Source of the DNA: Haloglomus irregulare
GTDB lineage: Archaea > Halobacteriota > Halobacteria > Halobacteriales > Haloarculaceae
Assembly (NCBI RefSeq): GCF_007421925.1
Contig: NZ_QMDX01000001.1
Coordinates: 394,629-458,628 of the forward strand
Reading direction: 5' to 3'
DNA length: 64,000 bases
The notes beneath the pieces were generated by a model. That model ran no database searches. It was not told the origin of the DNA and was given only the letters and a program-made list of their open reading frames with translations. Shown piece after piece: positions 9,662-18,946 of the stretch. Each line of letters begins with the position of its first letter. The first letter of the stretch is position 1. Made by a program: the position numbers and the translations under genes.

Positions 9662-10723
9662 ATGAGTTCCCTGGGGACCGGTGAGGGCGAGGGCGAGCCG
9701 GACTGGCGGGCCGGGCTGGACGCCGTGGACGCGGCGCTCATCGACGGCTACCAGTCCGGCTTCCCCGTCGCCGAGGAGCCGTTCCAGTCCGTCGCCGCGG
9801 ACCTCGGCGTGCCCGAGGCGGAGACGCTGGAACGGGTCCGGGCGCTCTACGACCGCGGTATCTTCCGGCGGTTCGGCGCCGTGCTCAACCCGCCGGTCGT
9901 CGGGTCGTCGACGCTCGCGGCCGTCAGCGCCCCCGAGGACCGCTTCGACGAGGTCGCCGGGATGATCAACGGCTACCGGCAGGTCAACCACAACTACCGG
10001 CGTAGCCACGAGTGGAACATGTGGTTCGTCGTCACCGCGGGCAGCCGGGAGACCCGCGACCGCATCATCGCGGAGATCGAGGCCGAGACCGGCTGCGAGG
10101 TGCTCGTCCTGCCGATGCTGACGGATTTCTACATCGACCTGGAGTTCCCGGTCGTCAACGAGGACCGCTTTGCGCGCGAATCACTGCAGGAGACGGCGGT
10201 CGACGCCACCCGTATCTCCGAGGAGGCGACGGCCGACCTGACGGACGTCGAGCGCCGCCTCCTGCTGGAGATCCAGGACGGGTTCCCCCTGACACGGACC
10301 CCGTACCGCGATATCGCGGCGGCCATCGACGCCCCCGTCGACTCGGTCCTGGCGGCCGTCGAACGGCTCCTCGGCGAGGGCTGCATCAAGCGCGTCGGCT
10401 GCGTGGTCAACCACATCGTCACGGGGTTCGACGCCAACTGCATGGTCGTCTGGGACGTCCCCGACGACGAACTCGACGCCCGCGGGGAGGCCGTCGGCTC
10501 GCTGCCGTACGTGACGCTGTGCTACCACCGGCCCCGGCGGCCGGACCAGGACTGGGGCTACAACCTGTTCACGATGGTCCACGGGCGCGAGGCCGCGGCG
10601 GTCGACGCGAAGGTCGACGAGCTCGCTGTCGACCACCTTCCGTTCGAGCACGAGCGGCTCTACTCCACCGAGACGCTGAAGCAGACCGGCGCGCGCTACG
10701 ACGACATCGTCTCCGGCGACTGA
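9662..10723 (+). CDS. ahbAB: Siroheme decarboxylase, fused AhbA-AhbB
   Basis: A 353-residue protein made of two AsnC/Lrp-like halves (about 18-170 and 180-345). Each has a winged helix followed by an alpha/beta ligand domain. In the alternative haem pathway, AhbA/AhbB decarboxylate sirohaem to 12,18-didecarboxysirohaem. YDRGIFRRFGAVLN in the first half and LLGEGCIKRVGCVVNH in the second are the matching wing segments, and HNYRRSHEWNMWFV and CYHRPRRPDQDWGYNLF are the His-Asn-Trp segments that mark Ahb proteins rather than DNA-binding Lrp regulators. Automatic annotation often calls these Lrp regulators. It relates to the cobalamin locus through the shared precursor sirohydrochlorin. Confidence 0.85.
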   Translation: MSSLGTGEGEGEPDWRAGLDAVDAALIDGYQSGFPVAEEPFQSVAADLGVPEAETLERVRALYDRGIFRRFGAVLNPPVVGSSTLAAVSAPEDRFDEVAGMINGYRQVNHNYRRSHEWNMWFVVTAGSRETRDRIIAEIEAETGCEVLVLPMLTDFYIDLEFPVVNEDRFARESLQETAVDATRISEEATADLTDVERRLLLEIQDGFPLTRTPYRDIAAAIDAPVDSVLAAVERLLGEGCIKRVGCVVNHIVTGFDANCMVVWDVPDDELDARGEAVGSLPYVTLCYHRPRRPDQDWGYNLFTMVHGREAAAVDAKVDELAVDHLPFEHERLYSTETLKQTGARYDDIVSGD

Positions 10724-10836
10724 GCCGGGAGCGGACCGGGCGGGACGGCGACGGGGCTATCCGGGGCAGTCGCGAGGAACCGCTCCGGTCGGGTGTCGTC
10801 GCGAGAGAAACCGGCCGGAGGTCGACGGGGCCGTGC

Positions 10837-10995
10837 CTACCGCCAACCGTCGAGGTCGAGGGCCTCCTCCGCCCGCATCGAGAGCCATGCCCCGTCGCGA
10901 CAGATGGCCGCGATTACGAACCGATCCTCGTCGACCGAGGACATGACCTCGCAGTCCGGAGCTAGTGCGGACGCCCGCGCAGTGTCGGGTGCCAT
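10837..10995 (-). CDS. Small uncharacterised haloarchaeal protein (52 aa)
   Basis: A 52-residue acidic protein running from ATG 10995 to TAG. It has a core VMSSVDEDRFVIAAICRDGAW and ends DLDGWR. The strong TATA box TATTTATATA (complement of 11019-11028) lies about 28 bp upstream, giving a leaderless start and making it likely to be expressed. It resembles small haloarchaeal proteins of unknown function that I recall with the same FVIA-DI-x-DGAWVSM pattern and terminal WR, but I cannot name the family with certainty. No function is inferred. Confidence 0.65.
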   Translation of the reverse strand: MAPDTARASALAPDCEVMSSVDEDRFVIAAICRDGAWLSMRAEEALDLDGWR

Positions 10996-11307
10996 ACTGT
11001 GACAGTAGATGACAACCGTATATAAATATGCCGGATAAGACCGCCGCTATCGGGCGGTCCGGACCCGGCAGTTCCGTCGTGTGGCGGACGGACGGCCGAT
11101 CCTCCGGAACGCGTGGGTCAGGTTCCCACGGTTGGTGAAACGGCCGTTTCATCTTGCGGTGGATACTAGAGGCGCCGCGCGGAGTTATCGCATACGGCAC
11201 GCGGACAGAGCGTACCGGCGTCCGACCGCGGCGCGGTCACGCGCCGACGTCCGGCACGACCTGTCGACACACTACGATACACGCCGCCCCAACGACAACC
11301 AACATCC
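10996..11307. promoter_or_regulatory. Divergent promoter region between the 52-aa gene and the peptide-transporter operon
   Basis: It holds the TATATAAATA box for the leftward small gene (11019-11028), a perfect 16-bp palindrome (11137-11152), and a TATA-like ACGATACACG about 27 bp before the binding-protein ATG at 11308. Nothing else coding is seen. Confidence 0.55.
11137..11152. repeat. Perfect 16-bp palindrome TGAAACGGCCGTTTCA
   Basis: A self-complementary 16-mer about 156 bp upstream of the transporter operon. The core AAACGGCCGTTT recurs as an 18-bp palindrome at 21041-21058. It could be a dimeric regulator site. No regulator is known to me for it. Confidence 0.5.
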
Positions 11308-13221
11308 ATGACCGAGAACGATAAGTCACGTCGAACGTTTCTGAAAGCAACTGGTGCCGCCGCCCTGACGGCGGGTATCGCCGGCTGTTCCGGCGACGGT
11401 AGCAGTGAACCGACCGATGCCAGTACCGAGACCGGTACCGGAACCGGTGAGCAGACCCCCGTCGTGAAGGAGCGGACGGAGATCGTCCCCGGCTCCACCG
11501 CGGTCGAGAAGACCGGCGAGTACTCCTTCCGGATCACCCTGCGCGAGCCGTTCTCCTTCGCGGTGCCGGTCCTGGCGTATTCGGCGTTCTCCATCGTCCC
11601 CGAAGGAGTGGTCGGCGACATCCAGGGGTACGACGGCGACATGAGCTACGAGGAGTTCTCGACCAGCAACCCCGTCGGCGCCGGTCCGTTCCGGTTCGAA
11701 ACCTGGGAATCCGGGGACGGCGGCGAGTTCGCCGCGACCGCCTTCGAGGACTACCACGGCGAGGCGGCCGACTTCGACCTGCAGGACGCCATCATCACGT
11801 CCCCGACGGCCCGGTTCAACTACTTCCTCAACGAGAACGCCGACGTCGCCGGCATCCCGACGGAGAAGTACGAACCGAACAAGGTCGACCTCCCCAGCGG
11901 GGCCGGCCAGCGGACCGGGAGCTACGGGCCGTTGCAGAACGACAAGACGGTCAACATGGCGCGGACGCCGACGATCAACACCTTCTACGTCGGGTTCAAC
12001 ATGGAGAAGGTGCCGAAGGCGGTCCGCCAGGCGATGGCCTACGTCGTCAACCGCGAGTCGTTCGTGGAGAGCGTCTTCAAATCCCGCGGTGCGGGCGCCT
12101 ACAACCTGACCCCCACCCAGATCTTCCCGGGCGGCGCCAGTGCGTACCAGGAGCACTGGCAGGGCTACGACGGCGGCGACACCGGCGGCAGCGGCTTCGA
12201 CGGCCTGAGCGGCTACCCGTACAGCCCCAACCAGAACGACGTCGCGGCCGCCAAGCAGGTGATGCGCGAGGCCGGCTACGGGCCGGACAACCGGTTCGAG
12301 CTGAACTGGCTCCAGTACGAGAGCGGCACCTGGAAGCAGATGGCCAACACCATCCGCTCGCGGCTGGAGGCCGCCTTCATCGACATGAACATCAGCTCGG
12401 CCGCGTTCGGGCCGCTGCTCTCCCAGTCCGAGAAGGGCCAGCACGAGGCGCTCACGCTGGGCTGGATCGCCGACTACCCGGCGCCCCAGAACTTCCTCCA
12501 GCTGGTCGACCCGCCGAACACGGTGTACGACGCGGAGGGCACGCAGCCCAACGGCGCGCGGCTGTTCTGGTCGGAGGACGCCATGGCCGACGAGAACGTC
12601 CGCCAGTTCATGGTCGACCAGTTCGACCGCATCCAGAACAACCCCGGCACCTCCGAGGAGGCCAAGCAGACCCGCGCCGACGCCGCGGTGAAACTGGAGG
12701 AGGGGCTGTGGGCATCGGCCGCCATGATTCCGATCTATCACCGTACCGACGACCTGTTCTGGTACGACACGGTCGACTACGACGCGCCGGGCGCTATGGG
12801 CGCCTCGCGGTCGAAGATGGTCAACGCCGCCAGCGGCGTCAAGGGCGGCACGGTCAACGGCATCTCGGCGACGTTCAACTCGCTGGACCCCATCGCGTCG
12901 GGCAACACCGCCAGCGGCGGGAAGATCATGGACATGTTCGACGCGCCGTTCAACTACCCGAACGCGGCACCCGAGGCCGAGCCCCTGCTCGTCGAGGACT
13001 TCGAGGCCAACGATGAGCTGACGCAGTACGAGTTCAAACTCAAGGAGGGCGTCCAGTTCCAGGGAGACTACGGCGAGGTCACCGCCGACGACGCCGTCTA
13101 CTCCATCCGGCGACTGGTCGAGTCCTCGAACTCGACGAACACCTACTTCCCGCTCTCGGTTCTGAACATCGACCGCGAGGAGCGGACCGTCACCTACACC
13201 GAGGCGCCCAGCGGGGAGTAA
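11308..13221 (+). CDS. Peptide ABC transporter substrate-binding protein (SBP_bac_5), apparently circularly permuted
   Basis: A 637-residue secreted lipoprotein that binds peptides or similar solutes for the downstream permease. The Tat signal with lipobox (SRRTFLKATG to GIAGCSG) spans residues 7-28, followed by a Thr/Gly-rich linker. The module order is abnormal. Residues 51-505 run from the middle of the family (VVKERTEIVPGSTAVE, then VGAGPFRFETWESG) to its usual C-terminus (MIPIYHRTDDLFWYDTVDYD). Residues 512-637 are the usual N-terminal lobe (GGTVNGISATFNSLDPIASG, LKEGVQFQGDYGEVTADDAV, LNIDREERTVTYT). Each part occurs once and the total length is normal for the family. First gene of a five-gene operon. 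Confidence 0.85.
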   Translation: MTENDKSRRTFLKATGAAALTAGIAGCSGDGSSEPTDASTETGTGTGEQTPVVKERTEIVPGSTAVEKTGEYSFRITLREPFSFAVPVLAYSAFSIVPEGVVGDIQGYDGDMSYEEFSTSNPVGAGPFRFETWESGDGGEFAATAFEDYHGEAADFDLQDAIITSPTARFNYFLNENADVAGIPTEKYEPNKVDLPSGAGQRTGSYGPLQNDKTVNMARTPTINTFYVGFNMEKVPKAVRQAMAYVVNRESFVESVFKSRGAGAYNLTPTQIFPGGASAYQEHWQGYDGGDTGGSGFDGLSGYPYSPNQNDVAAAKQVMREAGYGPDNRFELNWLQYESGTWKQMANTIRSRLEAAFIDMNISSAAFGPLLSQSEKGQHEALTLGWIADYPAPQNFLQLVDPPNTVYDAEGTQPNGARLFWSEDAMADENVRQFMVDQFDRIQNNPGTSEEAKQTRADAAVKLEEGLWASAAMIPIYHRTDDLFWYDTVDYDAPGAMGASRSKMVNAASGVKGGTVNGISATFNSLDPIASGNTASGGKIMDMFDAPFNYPNAAPEAEPLLVEDFEANDELTQYEFKLKEGVQFQGDYGEVTADDAVYSIRRLVESSNSTNTYFPLSVLNIDREERTVTYTEAPSGE

Positions 13222-13435
13222 CCGACCCCCGGCCGATAACCGCCTTCCCGTCCGTCCCGCGGATTTGAAGTGCGCGCGCCTCCGACCGACGAATATGTTT
13301 CGTTACGATGCTTGCATACGAACGACGTCACGCCCGTCCACGTTCAGCCGGCGGTCGACCCTCCCCCGCCCGGCCGGCCGTCGCCGGCGATCGGGCAGTC
13401 CGGCGTTTCGACCGCCGACCGGCGGGTGAGCGGCC
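13222..13435 (+). other. Intergenic spacer in the transporter operon
   Basis: 214 bp between the binding protein and the permease. No leftover of a second binding-protein copy was recognised on reading, although a small AT-richer patch (GAATATGTTTCGTTACG, about 13291-13307) could be a secondary promoter. Confidence 0.4.
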
Positions 13436-14551
13436 GTGAACCGCTCGATCTACCTCCTGAAGCGGATCGCGCTGGCGCTGCCCGTCATCCTGTTCGGTCT
13501 GACGGTGACGTTCCTCATCCTCTACCGGGGGCCGCTCGACCCGGCGAACGCCATCCTCGGACAGGACGCCGCGCCCTCGGACGTCCGGCGCCTCCGCGTC
13601 GCACTGGGCTATATCAACCCCGACGGCTCGCCGGTCCCACTGTGGCAGCAGTACTACGGCGTCATGTCGGACCTGCTGCTGTTCGACTTCGGCAACTCCT
13701 GGGCGGTCCAGCGGAACGTCTCGGTGGCCTCGATCATCGTCAGCCGGATGCCGGCGACGCTGTGGCTCGGCTTCTGGTCGGTGATGGTGGCGCTGGTGGT
13801 CGGCATCCCGACCGGGTTCTTCGCGGGGTTGCGCGCGAACAGCCTGAGCGACTACGTCGCCTCGGGCGGCGGTATCGTCTGGCGGGCGATGCCGAACTTC
13901 TGGCTGGCCGTCATCCTGGCCGGCAGCCTGACCGCCGGCGGCCTCATGTCGTGGTACCGGCATTTCCCCTGCGGTCCGAACGAGAACCCCTGCGCCTGGC
14001 GGACCGACGTGGTCACGACCCCGAGCGAGGTGTCGAACCTGTTCTCCACCATCGACCTGTTCACCGGGGTCCCAGTGCTGGAGATGCTGTTCATCCCCGT
14101 TCCGAACGGGTTCAACCTGCTCATCGCGTTCAAATGGATCCTGCCGGCGGCGCTGGTTCTCGGGTCGGCGTCGATGGGCAACGAGATCCGGATCGGTCGG
14201 ACCGCGGTCCTGGAGAGCATCAACTCGAAGTACGTCGAAACCGCGAAGGCCAAAGGGCTCTCGCCCCGACGCATCATCGTCAAGCACGTGGGGCGGAACG
14301 CCGCCATCCCGCTGCTTCCGGTCATCATGGGCGAGTTCTACCTGCTGATCGGCGGCTCGGTTCTGGTCGAGAAGGTCTTCTCGATCAACGGCCTCGGGAA
14401 CCTGTTCTTCCGGGCCATCATCGTTCCCGATATCCCTGTCGTGATGGCGCTGGTGTTCATCTTCGTCCTCATCAACGTCTTCGTCAACATCACGCAGGAC
14501 CTCCTGTACACGGTGATCGACCCACGAGTAACGCTGGAGGACACTGGCTAA
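13436..14551 (+). CDS. dppB: Peptide ABC transporter permease, DppB type
   Basis: A 371-residue membrane protein with about six transmembrane segments forming half of the translocation pore. It starts with GTG (MNRSIYLLKRIALALPVI) and ends PRVTLEDTG. The EAA loop that docks to the ATPases is visible at YVETAKAKGLSPRRIIVKHV. A roughly 45-residue extracytoplasmic insertion with two Cys (CGPNENPCAW) separates mid-protein helices. The next permease begins two bases after the stop. Confidence 0.9.
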   Translation: MNRSIYLLKRIALALPVILFGLTVTFLILYRGPLDPANAILGQDAAPSDVRRLRVALGYINPDGSPVPLWQQYYGVMSDLLLFDFGNSWAVQRNVSVASIIVSRMPATLWLGFWSVMVALVVGIPTGFFAGLRANSLSDYVASGGGIVWRAMPNFWLAVILAGSLTAGGLMSWYRHFPCGPNENPCAWRTDVVTTPSEVSNLFSTIDLFTGVPVLEMLFIPVPNGFNLLIAFKWILPAALVLGSASMGNEIRIGRTAVLESINSKYVETAKAKGLSPRRIIVKHVGRNAAIPLLPVIMGEFYLLIGGSVLVEKVFSINGLGNLFFRAIIVPDIPVVMALVFIFVLINVFVNITQDLLYTVIDPRVTLEDTG

Positions 14552-14552
14552 C

Positions 14553-16106
14553 ATGGCAAGCAGCACGAACACACAGAACGCGGAACCGCTACGGCGGGAC
14601 GACTCGACGGTTCTCTCCCGCATCGCCGACAACCCGTGGCCGGCCGCCAGATGGGTCGCGGTGATGGGGGTGCTCGTACTCCTCGAACTGGGGGCGCTGC
14701 TGGGCGGGTTCCTCAACGTCGTCGAGGCGCTCCTGATCGCCGTGACCGGGCTGGCCGAGGTGACGGTCGGGCTGGTGTCGTCGTCGCTGGCTGCCGGCAT
14801 CCTCGGGTTCCAGCAGTCGGCGGCATCGACCCTCTCCGGGCTCCGGGCCGACACCGAGGGCATCCCGACGCTGCTCAGTCGCGACGTCATCCCCAACCAG
14901 GGTTACCAGCCCGGCGGGACGGGCGCCTGGGAGGGACCGTTCCTCGGGCTGGAACCGGCGTACGCCTGGGCCCTCCGGCTGGTACTCGTGCTCGCGTACG
15001 CCCTCGTCCTCAGCTACTGGCTGTTCCGGGGCTGGCTCGTCTTCCGGGAGCATTACCGGCAGATGGAGTGGTCGCCTACCGACGACGTGGTCGACAAGCT
15101 CCGGACCCACCGCTGGGGACAGTTCGGTATCGTCATCCTCGTCCTGTTCCTGACGATGGGACTGTTCGGCCCGGCGATGGGGCCGACGACCGTCGAGCAG
15201 AACATCCTCTCGCCCTACACCGAGGACAGCCGCATCGAGTACTACAACGCCGAGAGCGGGTCGGTCGAGACCGTCTTCGCCGGCGAGGCGAACTTCAACG
15301 CGAAGTCCATCGGCTCACAGGACAGCAACGTCGGGCCGATGACGTACGACGACTACGGACGGTTCCACCCGTTCGGCACCCTGACGAACGGCCGCGACCT
15401 GTTCACCTTCATGATGGGTGGCGCCCGTATCTCGCTCATCGTCACCGGCATCGCCATCGGGCTGGGGACGCTCCTGGCCGGCGGACTGGCGATGGTCTCG
15501 GCGTTCTACAGGGGGAGTATCGACCTGGGCGTCCTGACGCTGGCCGACGGCATCGTCTCGGTGCCACGGTTACTGTTGCTAATCATGGTGAGCGCGGTGT
15601 TCGCCAACACCTGGCTGGGGAACATCTTGGACGGCGGATTCCTGTTGGCGGTGGTGTTCGGGTTGACGATCTGGCCGTTCCTCTGGCGGGCGGTGCGTGG
15701 ACCCGCGCTCCAGGTCGCGCAGGAGGCCTGGGTCGACGCCGCCAAGAGCTTCGGCCAGCAGCCCTCGATCATCATGCGCAAGCATATGTTCCCCTACATC
15801 ATGGGCTACCTGCTCATCTACGCCTCCATGTCCGCCGGCGGCATCATCATCAGCCTCTCCGCGCTGTCGTTCCTGGGCAACGGGCTCGGAATCAGCCCGC
15901 CGACCCCGGCGTGGGGCCGCGCGGTGTCGCTGGGACAGGGGCTCGTGTCCGGGCCGTCCTGGCACATCTCGTTCATCCCCGGGGCGATGATCGTGCTGCT
16001 GGTGACCGGGATGAACGCGTTCGGTGACGGCATCAGGGACGCGATCGACCCCGAGAGCGACACGGGTGAGGGCGGCGAGACCACCGCCGCCGGGGGTGGT
16101 GGCTGA
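14553..16106 (+). CDS. dppC: Peptide ABC transporter permease, DppC type, with N-terminal membrane extension
   Basis: The second permease subunit, 517 residues against about 300 for bacterial DppC. The first 160 residues form an extra module with hydrophobic segments (VAVMGVLVLLELGALLGG, LRLVLVLAYALVLSYWLF) before the canonical domain starts at RWGQFGIVILVL. The EAA loop reads WVDAAKSFGQQPSIIMRKHM. A Gly/Glu-rich tail ends the protein. Its stop TGA overlaps the next ATG by one base (TGATG), indicating translational coupling. Confidence 0.88.
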   Translation: MASSTNTQNAEPLRRDDSTVLSRIADNPWPAARWVAVMGVLVLLELGALLGGFLNVVEALLIAVTGLAEVTVGLVSSSLAAGILGFQQSAASTLSGLRADTEGIPTLLSRDVIPNQGYQPGGTGAWEGPFLGLEPAYAWALRLVLVLAYALVLSYWLFRGWLVFREHYRQMEWSPTDDVVDKLRTHRWGQFGIVILVLFLTMGLFGPAMGPTTVEQNILSPYTEDSRIEYYNAESGSVETVFAGEANFNAKSIGSQDSNVGPMTYDDYGRFHPFGTLTNGRDLFTFMMGGARISLIVTGIAIGLGTLLAGGLAMVSAFYRGSIDLGVLTLADGIVSVPRLLLLIMVSAVFANTWLGNILDGGFLLAVVFGLTIWPFLWRAVRGPALQVAQEAWVDAAKSFGQQPSIIMRKHMFPYIMGYLLIYASMSAGGIIISLSALSFLGNGLGISPPTPAWGRAVSLGQGLVSGPSWHISFIPGAMIVLLVTGMNAFGDGIRDAIDPESDTGEGGETTAAGGGG

Positions 16107-17236
16107 TGGCCTCACAATCACCGCCAGACGCCGATGCGGACCCGAGCGCCGACGGCGACATGGCGGCCAACGGCGAGGAGCCGCTGCTGTCGGTGTCGAA
16201 CCTTCAGACCGTCTTCTACACCGACAAGGAGACCATCTACGCCGTCGACGGGATCGACTTCGACGTCAAACGCGGTGAGACGGTCGGTATCGTCGGGGAG
16301 TCCGGCTCGGGCAAGTCCGTCACCGCCCGCTCCATCATGGGGCTGATCGAATCCCCCGGGAAGATGCTCGAGGGCTCCTCCATCAGGTTCGATGGGCAGG
16401 AGCTGACCGAGTTCTCCGCGGAGGAGTACCAGGCGATCCGGGGCAGCGGCATCGGGATGGTGTCACAGGACCCCCAGCAGTCGCTCAACCCCGTCTACAC
16501 CGTCGGCAACCAGATCATGGAGGCCCTCGAGGTGAACCGGGGGATGAGCGGCGAACCGGCCCGCCAGGAGGCTATCGACCTGCTGGAGGCGGTCGCCATC
16601 CCGGACGCGGCTCGCCGGCTCGACGAGTACCCCCACGAGTTCTCCGGCGGGATGCGCCAGCGGGCGGTCATCGCGATGATGCTGGCCTGCGACCCGGAGT
16701 TCCTGATCTGCGACGAGCCGACGACGGCACTCGACGTGACCATCCAGGCGCAGATCCTCGAACTGCTGCGCGACCTCCAGGCCGAGCACGGCCTCTCGAT
16801 CATCTTCATCACCCACGACATGGGCGTCATCGCCGAGATCGCCGACCGCGTCAACGTGATGTACGCGGGCGAGATCGTCGAGCAGGCACCCGTCGAGGAG
16901 CTGTTCGCGGACCCGAAACACCCGTACACGCGGGGGTTGCTGGAGGCGATTCCCGGCCGGACGGAGCAGGGCGAGCAGCTCCGGACCATCGAGGGCGACG
17001 TGCCGACGCCGAACGCCCCGGCCGAGCACTGCCGGTTCGCGCCGCGGTGTCCGGTGGCGTTCGACGCCTGCGAGCGGATTCCGCCACAGCCGGTGACCGT
17101 CGAGGACGGGGACGAGCACACCGCGTCCTGCCTGCTGTATCCCGAGGGCGAGACCGAAGCGGAGCGGGCCGAACACCACCGCGCAGCCGCCGGCGAGCGA
17201 CGACGCGGCCGCGCCGAGAGCGGGGGGGAGCCATGA
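16106..17236 (+). CDS. dppD: Peptide ABC transporter ATP-binding protein, DppD type
   Basis: A 376-residue ATPase. It has Walker A GESGSGKS, the ABC signature FSGGMRQR, Walker [12 protein letters not shown] and the switch His in FITHDMGV. The C-terminal oligopeptide-transporter extension carries the Cys motif [15 protein letters not shown] followed by a final Cys (TASCLLYP), thought in this family to bind an Fe-S cluster. It overlaps the next gene by four bases (ATGA). Confidence 0.93.
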   Translation: MASQSPPDADADPSADGDMAANGEEPLLSVSNLQTVFYTDKETIYAVDGIDFDVKRGETVGIVGESGSGKSVTARSIMGLIESPGKMLEGSSIRFDGQELTEFSAEEYQAIRGSGIGMVSQDPQQSLNPVYTVGNQIMEALEVNRGMSGEPARQEAIDLLEAVAIPDAARRLDEYPHEFSGGMRQRAVIAMMLACDPEFLICDEPTTALDVTIQAQILELLRDLQAEHGLSIIFITHDMGVIAEIADRVNVMYAGEIVEQAPVEELFADPKHPYTRGLLEAIPGRTEQGEQLRTIEGDVPTPNAPAEHCRFAPRCPVAFDACERIPPQPVTVEDGDEHTASCLLYPEGETEAERAEHHRAAAGERRRGRAESGGEP

Positions 17237-18567
17237 GCAAGGTCACCGAACGAACCCAGACAGAGGGCGGCCGGGAGACGCTGGTCAGTGTCGAGAACCT
17301 GAAGAAGTACTACGGCGGCGAGGGGATGTTCGCCGACCCGCCGGTGAAGGCGGTCGACGACGTGAGCTTCGAGATCCGCCGCGGCGAGACCTTCGGGCTG
17401 GTCGGGGAGTCCGGCTCCGGCAAGAGCACGCTCGGTCGGACCCTGGTCCAGCTCGAGCGCGCCACCGAGGGCCGGGTGCTGTTCGACGGGCGCGACGTCA
17501 CGACCCTCTCGGGTGACGAACTGAAGCAGTGGCGCCGGAACGCCCAGATGGTGTTCCAGGACCCCGAGTCCAGCCTCAACGACCGGATGACGATCGGCGA
17601 GATCATCATGGAGCCGCTCAGCGCCCACGGCTGGAAGACGAAACAGGACCGTCGCGAGCGGGCACTGGAGCTGCTGTCGGAGGTCGGGCTCCAGGAGGAG
17701 CACTACTACCGCTACCCCCACCAGTTCAGCGGCGGCCAGCGACAGCGCATCGGCATCGCCCGCGCGCTCGCGCTCGAACCGGAGTTCGTCGTGCTCGACG
17801 AGCCGGTCAGCGCCCTGGACGTCTCCGTCCAGGCGAAGATCATCACCCTGCTGGAGGACCTGCAGGCGGAGTTCGACCTCACCTACCTGTTCATCGCCCA
17901 CGACCTCTCGGTCATCCGGCACATCTGCGACCGGGTCGCGGTGATGTACCTGGGGAAGATCATGGAGCTGGGCGAGACGGGGGAGCTGTTCGAGAGCCCG
18001 GCGAACCCGTACACGCAGTCGCTGCTATCGGCCATCCCGCGGCCGGACCCGACGGCCGACCGCCAGCGCATCACCCTGCCCGGCACGCCGCCGAGCCCGC
18101 GGGACCCGCCGGTCGGCTGTCAGTTCTCGACCCGGTGTCCGGCGAAGATCTATCCGGAGGAGTACGACGACCTGAGCGACGACGTGTGGGACGCCATCGA
18201 GCGGTTCCGCGAGGTCGTCCGCGAGCGGTCCCGGCAGGAGCTGGGACTGGTCGACCAGGCGCGGCTCCGGCTGGGCCTCTTCTCGAAGTACGACGACATC
18301 GACGAGGCCGTTGCGGACCTGTTCGGCGGCCTGGACGCGCCGGAGGCGGTGACCGACGCCATCGAGAGCGCCCGCGAGCAGGTAAAGGCCGGCAACCCCG
18401 ACGCGGCCCGCGAGGCACTGTTCGACGAGTTCAACGGCATCTGTGACCGGGAGCGTCCGGTCCTCCAGGGGGTCTCCGACTCCGGGCAGCAGAGCTACTG
18501 CCACCGTCACGCCCCCGAGTACGAGCCCCCCGAGACGGTGCTCCAGCGACGCAGCGATGACGAGTGA
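17233..18567 (+). CDS. dppF: Peptide ABC transporter ATP-binding protein, DppF type, with long C-terminal insertion
   Basis: A 444-residue ATPase. It has Walker A GESGSGKS, signature FSGGQRQR, Walker [13 protein letters not shown] and His switch FIAHDLSV. The C-terminal Cys motif is split: [12 protein letters not shown] is separated from [10 protein letters not shown] by about 100 acidic helical residues ([19 protein letters not shown] and onward). The rest of the motif ([16 protein letters not shown]) closes the protein. A GGGGGGAG run just before ATG 17233 can serve as a ribosome-binding site. It overlaps the start of the next gene by 11 bases. Confidence 0.92.
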   Translation: MSKVTERTQTEGGRETLVSVENLKKYYGGEGMFADPPVKAVDDVSFEIRRGETFGLVGESGSGKSTLGRTLVQLERATEGRVLFDGRDVTTLSGDELKQWRRNAQMVFQDPESSLNDRMTIGEIIMEPLSAHGWKTKQDRRERALELLSEVGLQEEHYYRYPHQFSGGQRQRIGIARALALEPEFVVLDEPVSALDVSVQAKIITLLEDLQAEFDLTYLFIAHDLSVIRHICDRVAVMYLGKIMELGETGELFESPANPYTQSLLSAIPRPDPTADRQRITLPGTPPSPRDPPVGCQFSTRCPAKIYPEEYDDLSDDVWDAIERFREVVRERSRQELGLVDQARLRLGLFSKYDDIDEAVADLFGGLDAPEAVTDAIESAREQVKAGNPDAAREALFDEFNGICDRERPVLQGVSDSGQQSYCHRHAPEYEPPETVLQRRSDDE

Positions 18568-18946
18568 CCGGGCCCTCTGGGCCATCGACTTCGCCGCCTG
18601 GGTCGCTGCCGTTTCGGGGGTCGTCGCCGTCGCGGTCGGCGTCCCGACGCTGCTGGTCGGCGGACTCGCGCTCGTGAAACAGGCCCTGTTCGTCGTCGGC
18701 GTCCTCATGTTCGGCATCGGGAGCTTCGGCATCCAGCCCACACCCTCCTACAAGGAGGATAAGCGCGTGACGGTCGAGGGGGGTGGGGAGGCCGACTTCG
18801 AGGAGCGCATCCACGACACCCTCCCGGTCGAGGAGCGGCTCCCGTTCGACGACCGGGTGAGCCGGGACGTCAAGCTGTTCGTCACCAGCCTCGTCGTGCT
18901 CGGCGTCTCGCTGCTGCTGGAGCTGGGGCTCGGCGTGCCCGGGTGA
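18557..18946 (+). CDS. Small membrane protein of unknown function (129 aa)
   Basis: Three predicted transmembrane segments: [37 protein letters not shown] and a C-terminal [21 protein letters not shown] charged cytoplasmic-type segment ([20 protein letters not shown]) lies between the second and third. It overlaps the dppF 3' end, so it belongs to the transporter operon. As I recall, similar small membrane proteins often follow haloarchaeal dppF genes. The role is unknown. Confidence 0.75.
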   Translation: MTSDRALWAIDFAAWVAAVSGVVAVAVGVPTLLVGGLALVKQALFVVGVLMFGIGSFGIQPTPSYKEDKRVTVEGGGEADFEERIHDTLPVEERLPFDDRVSRDVKLFVTSLVVLGVSLLLELGLGVPG

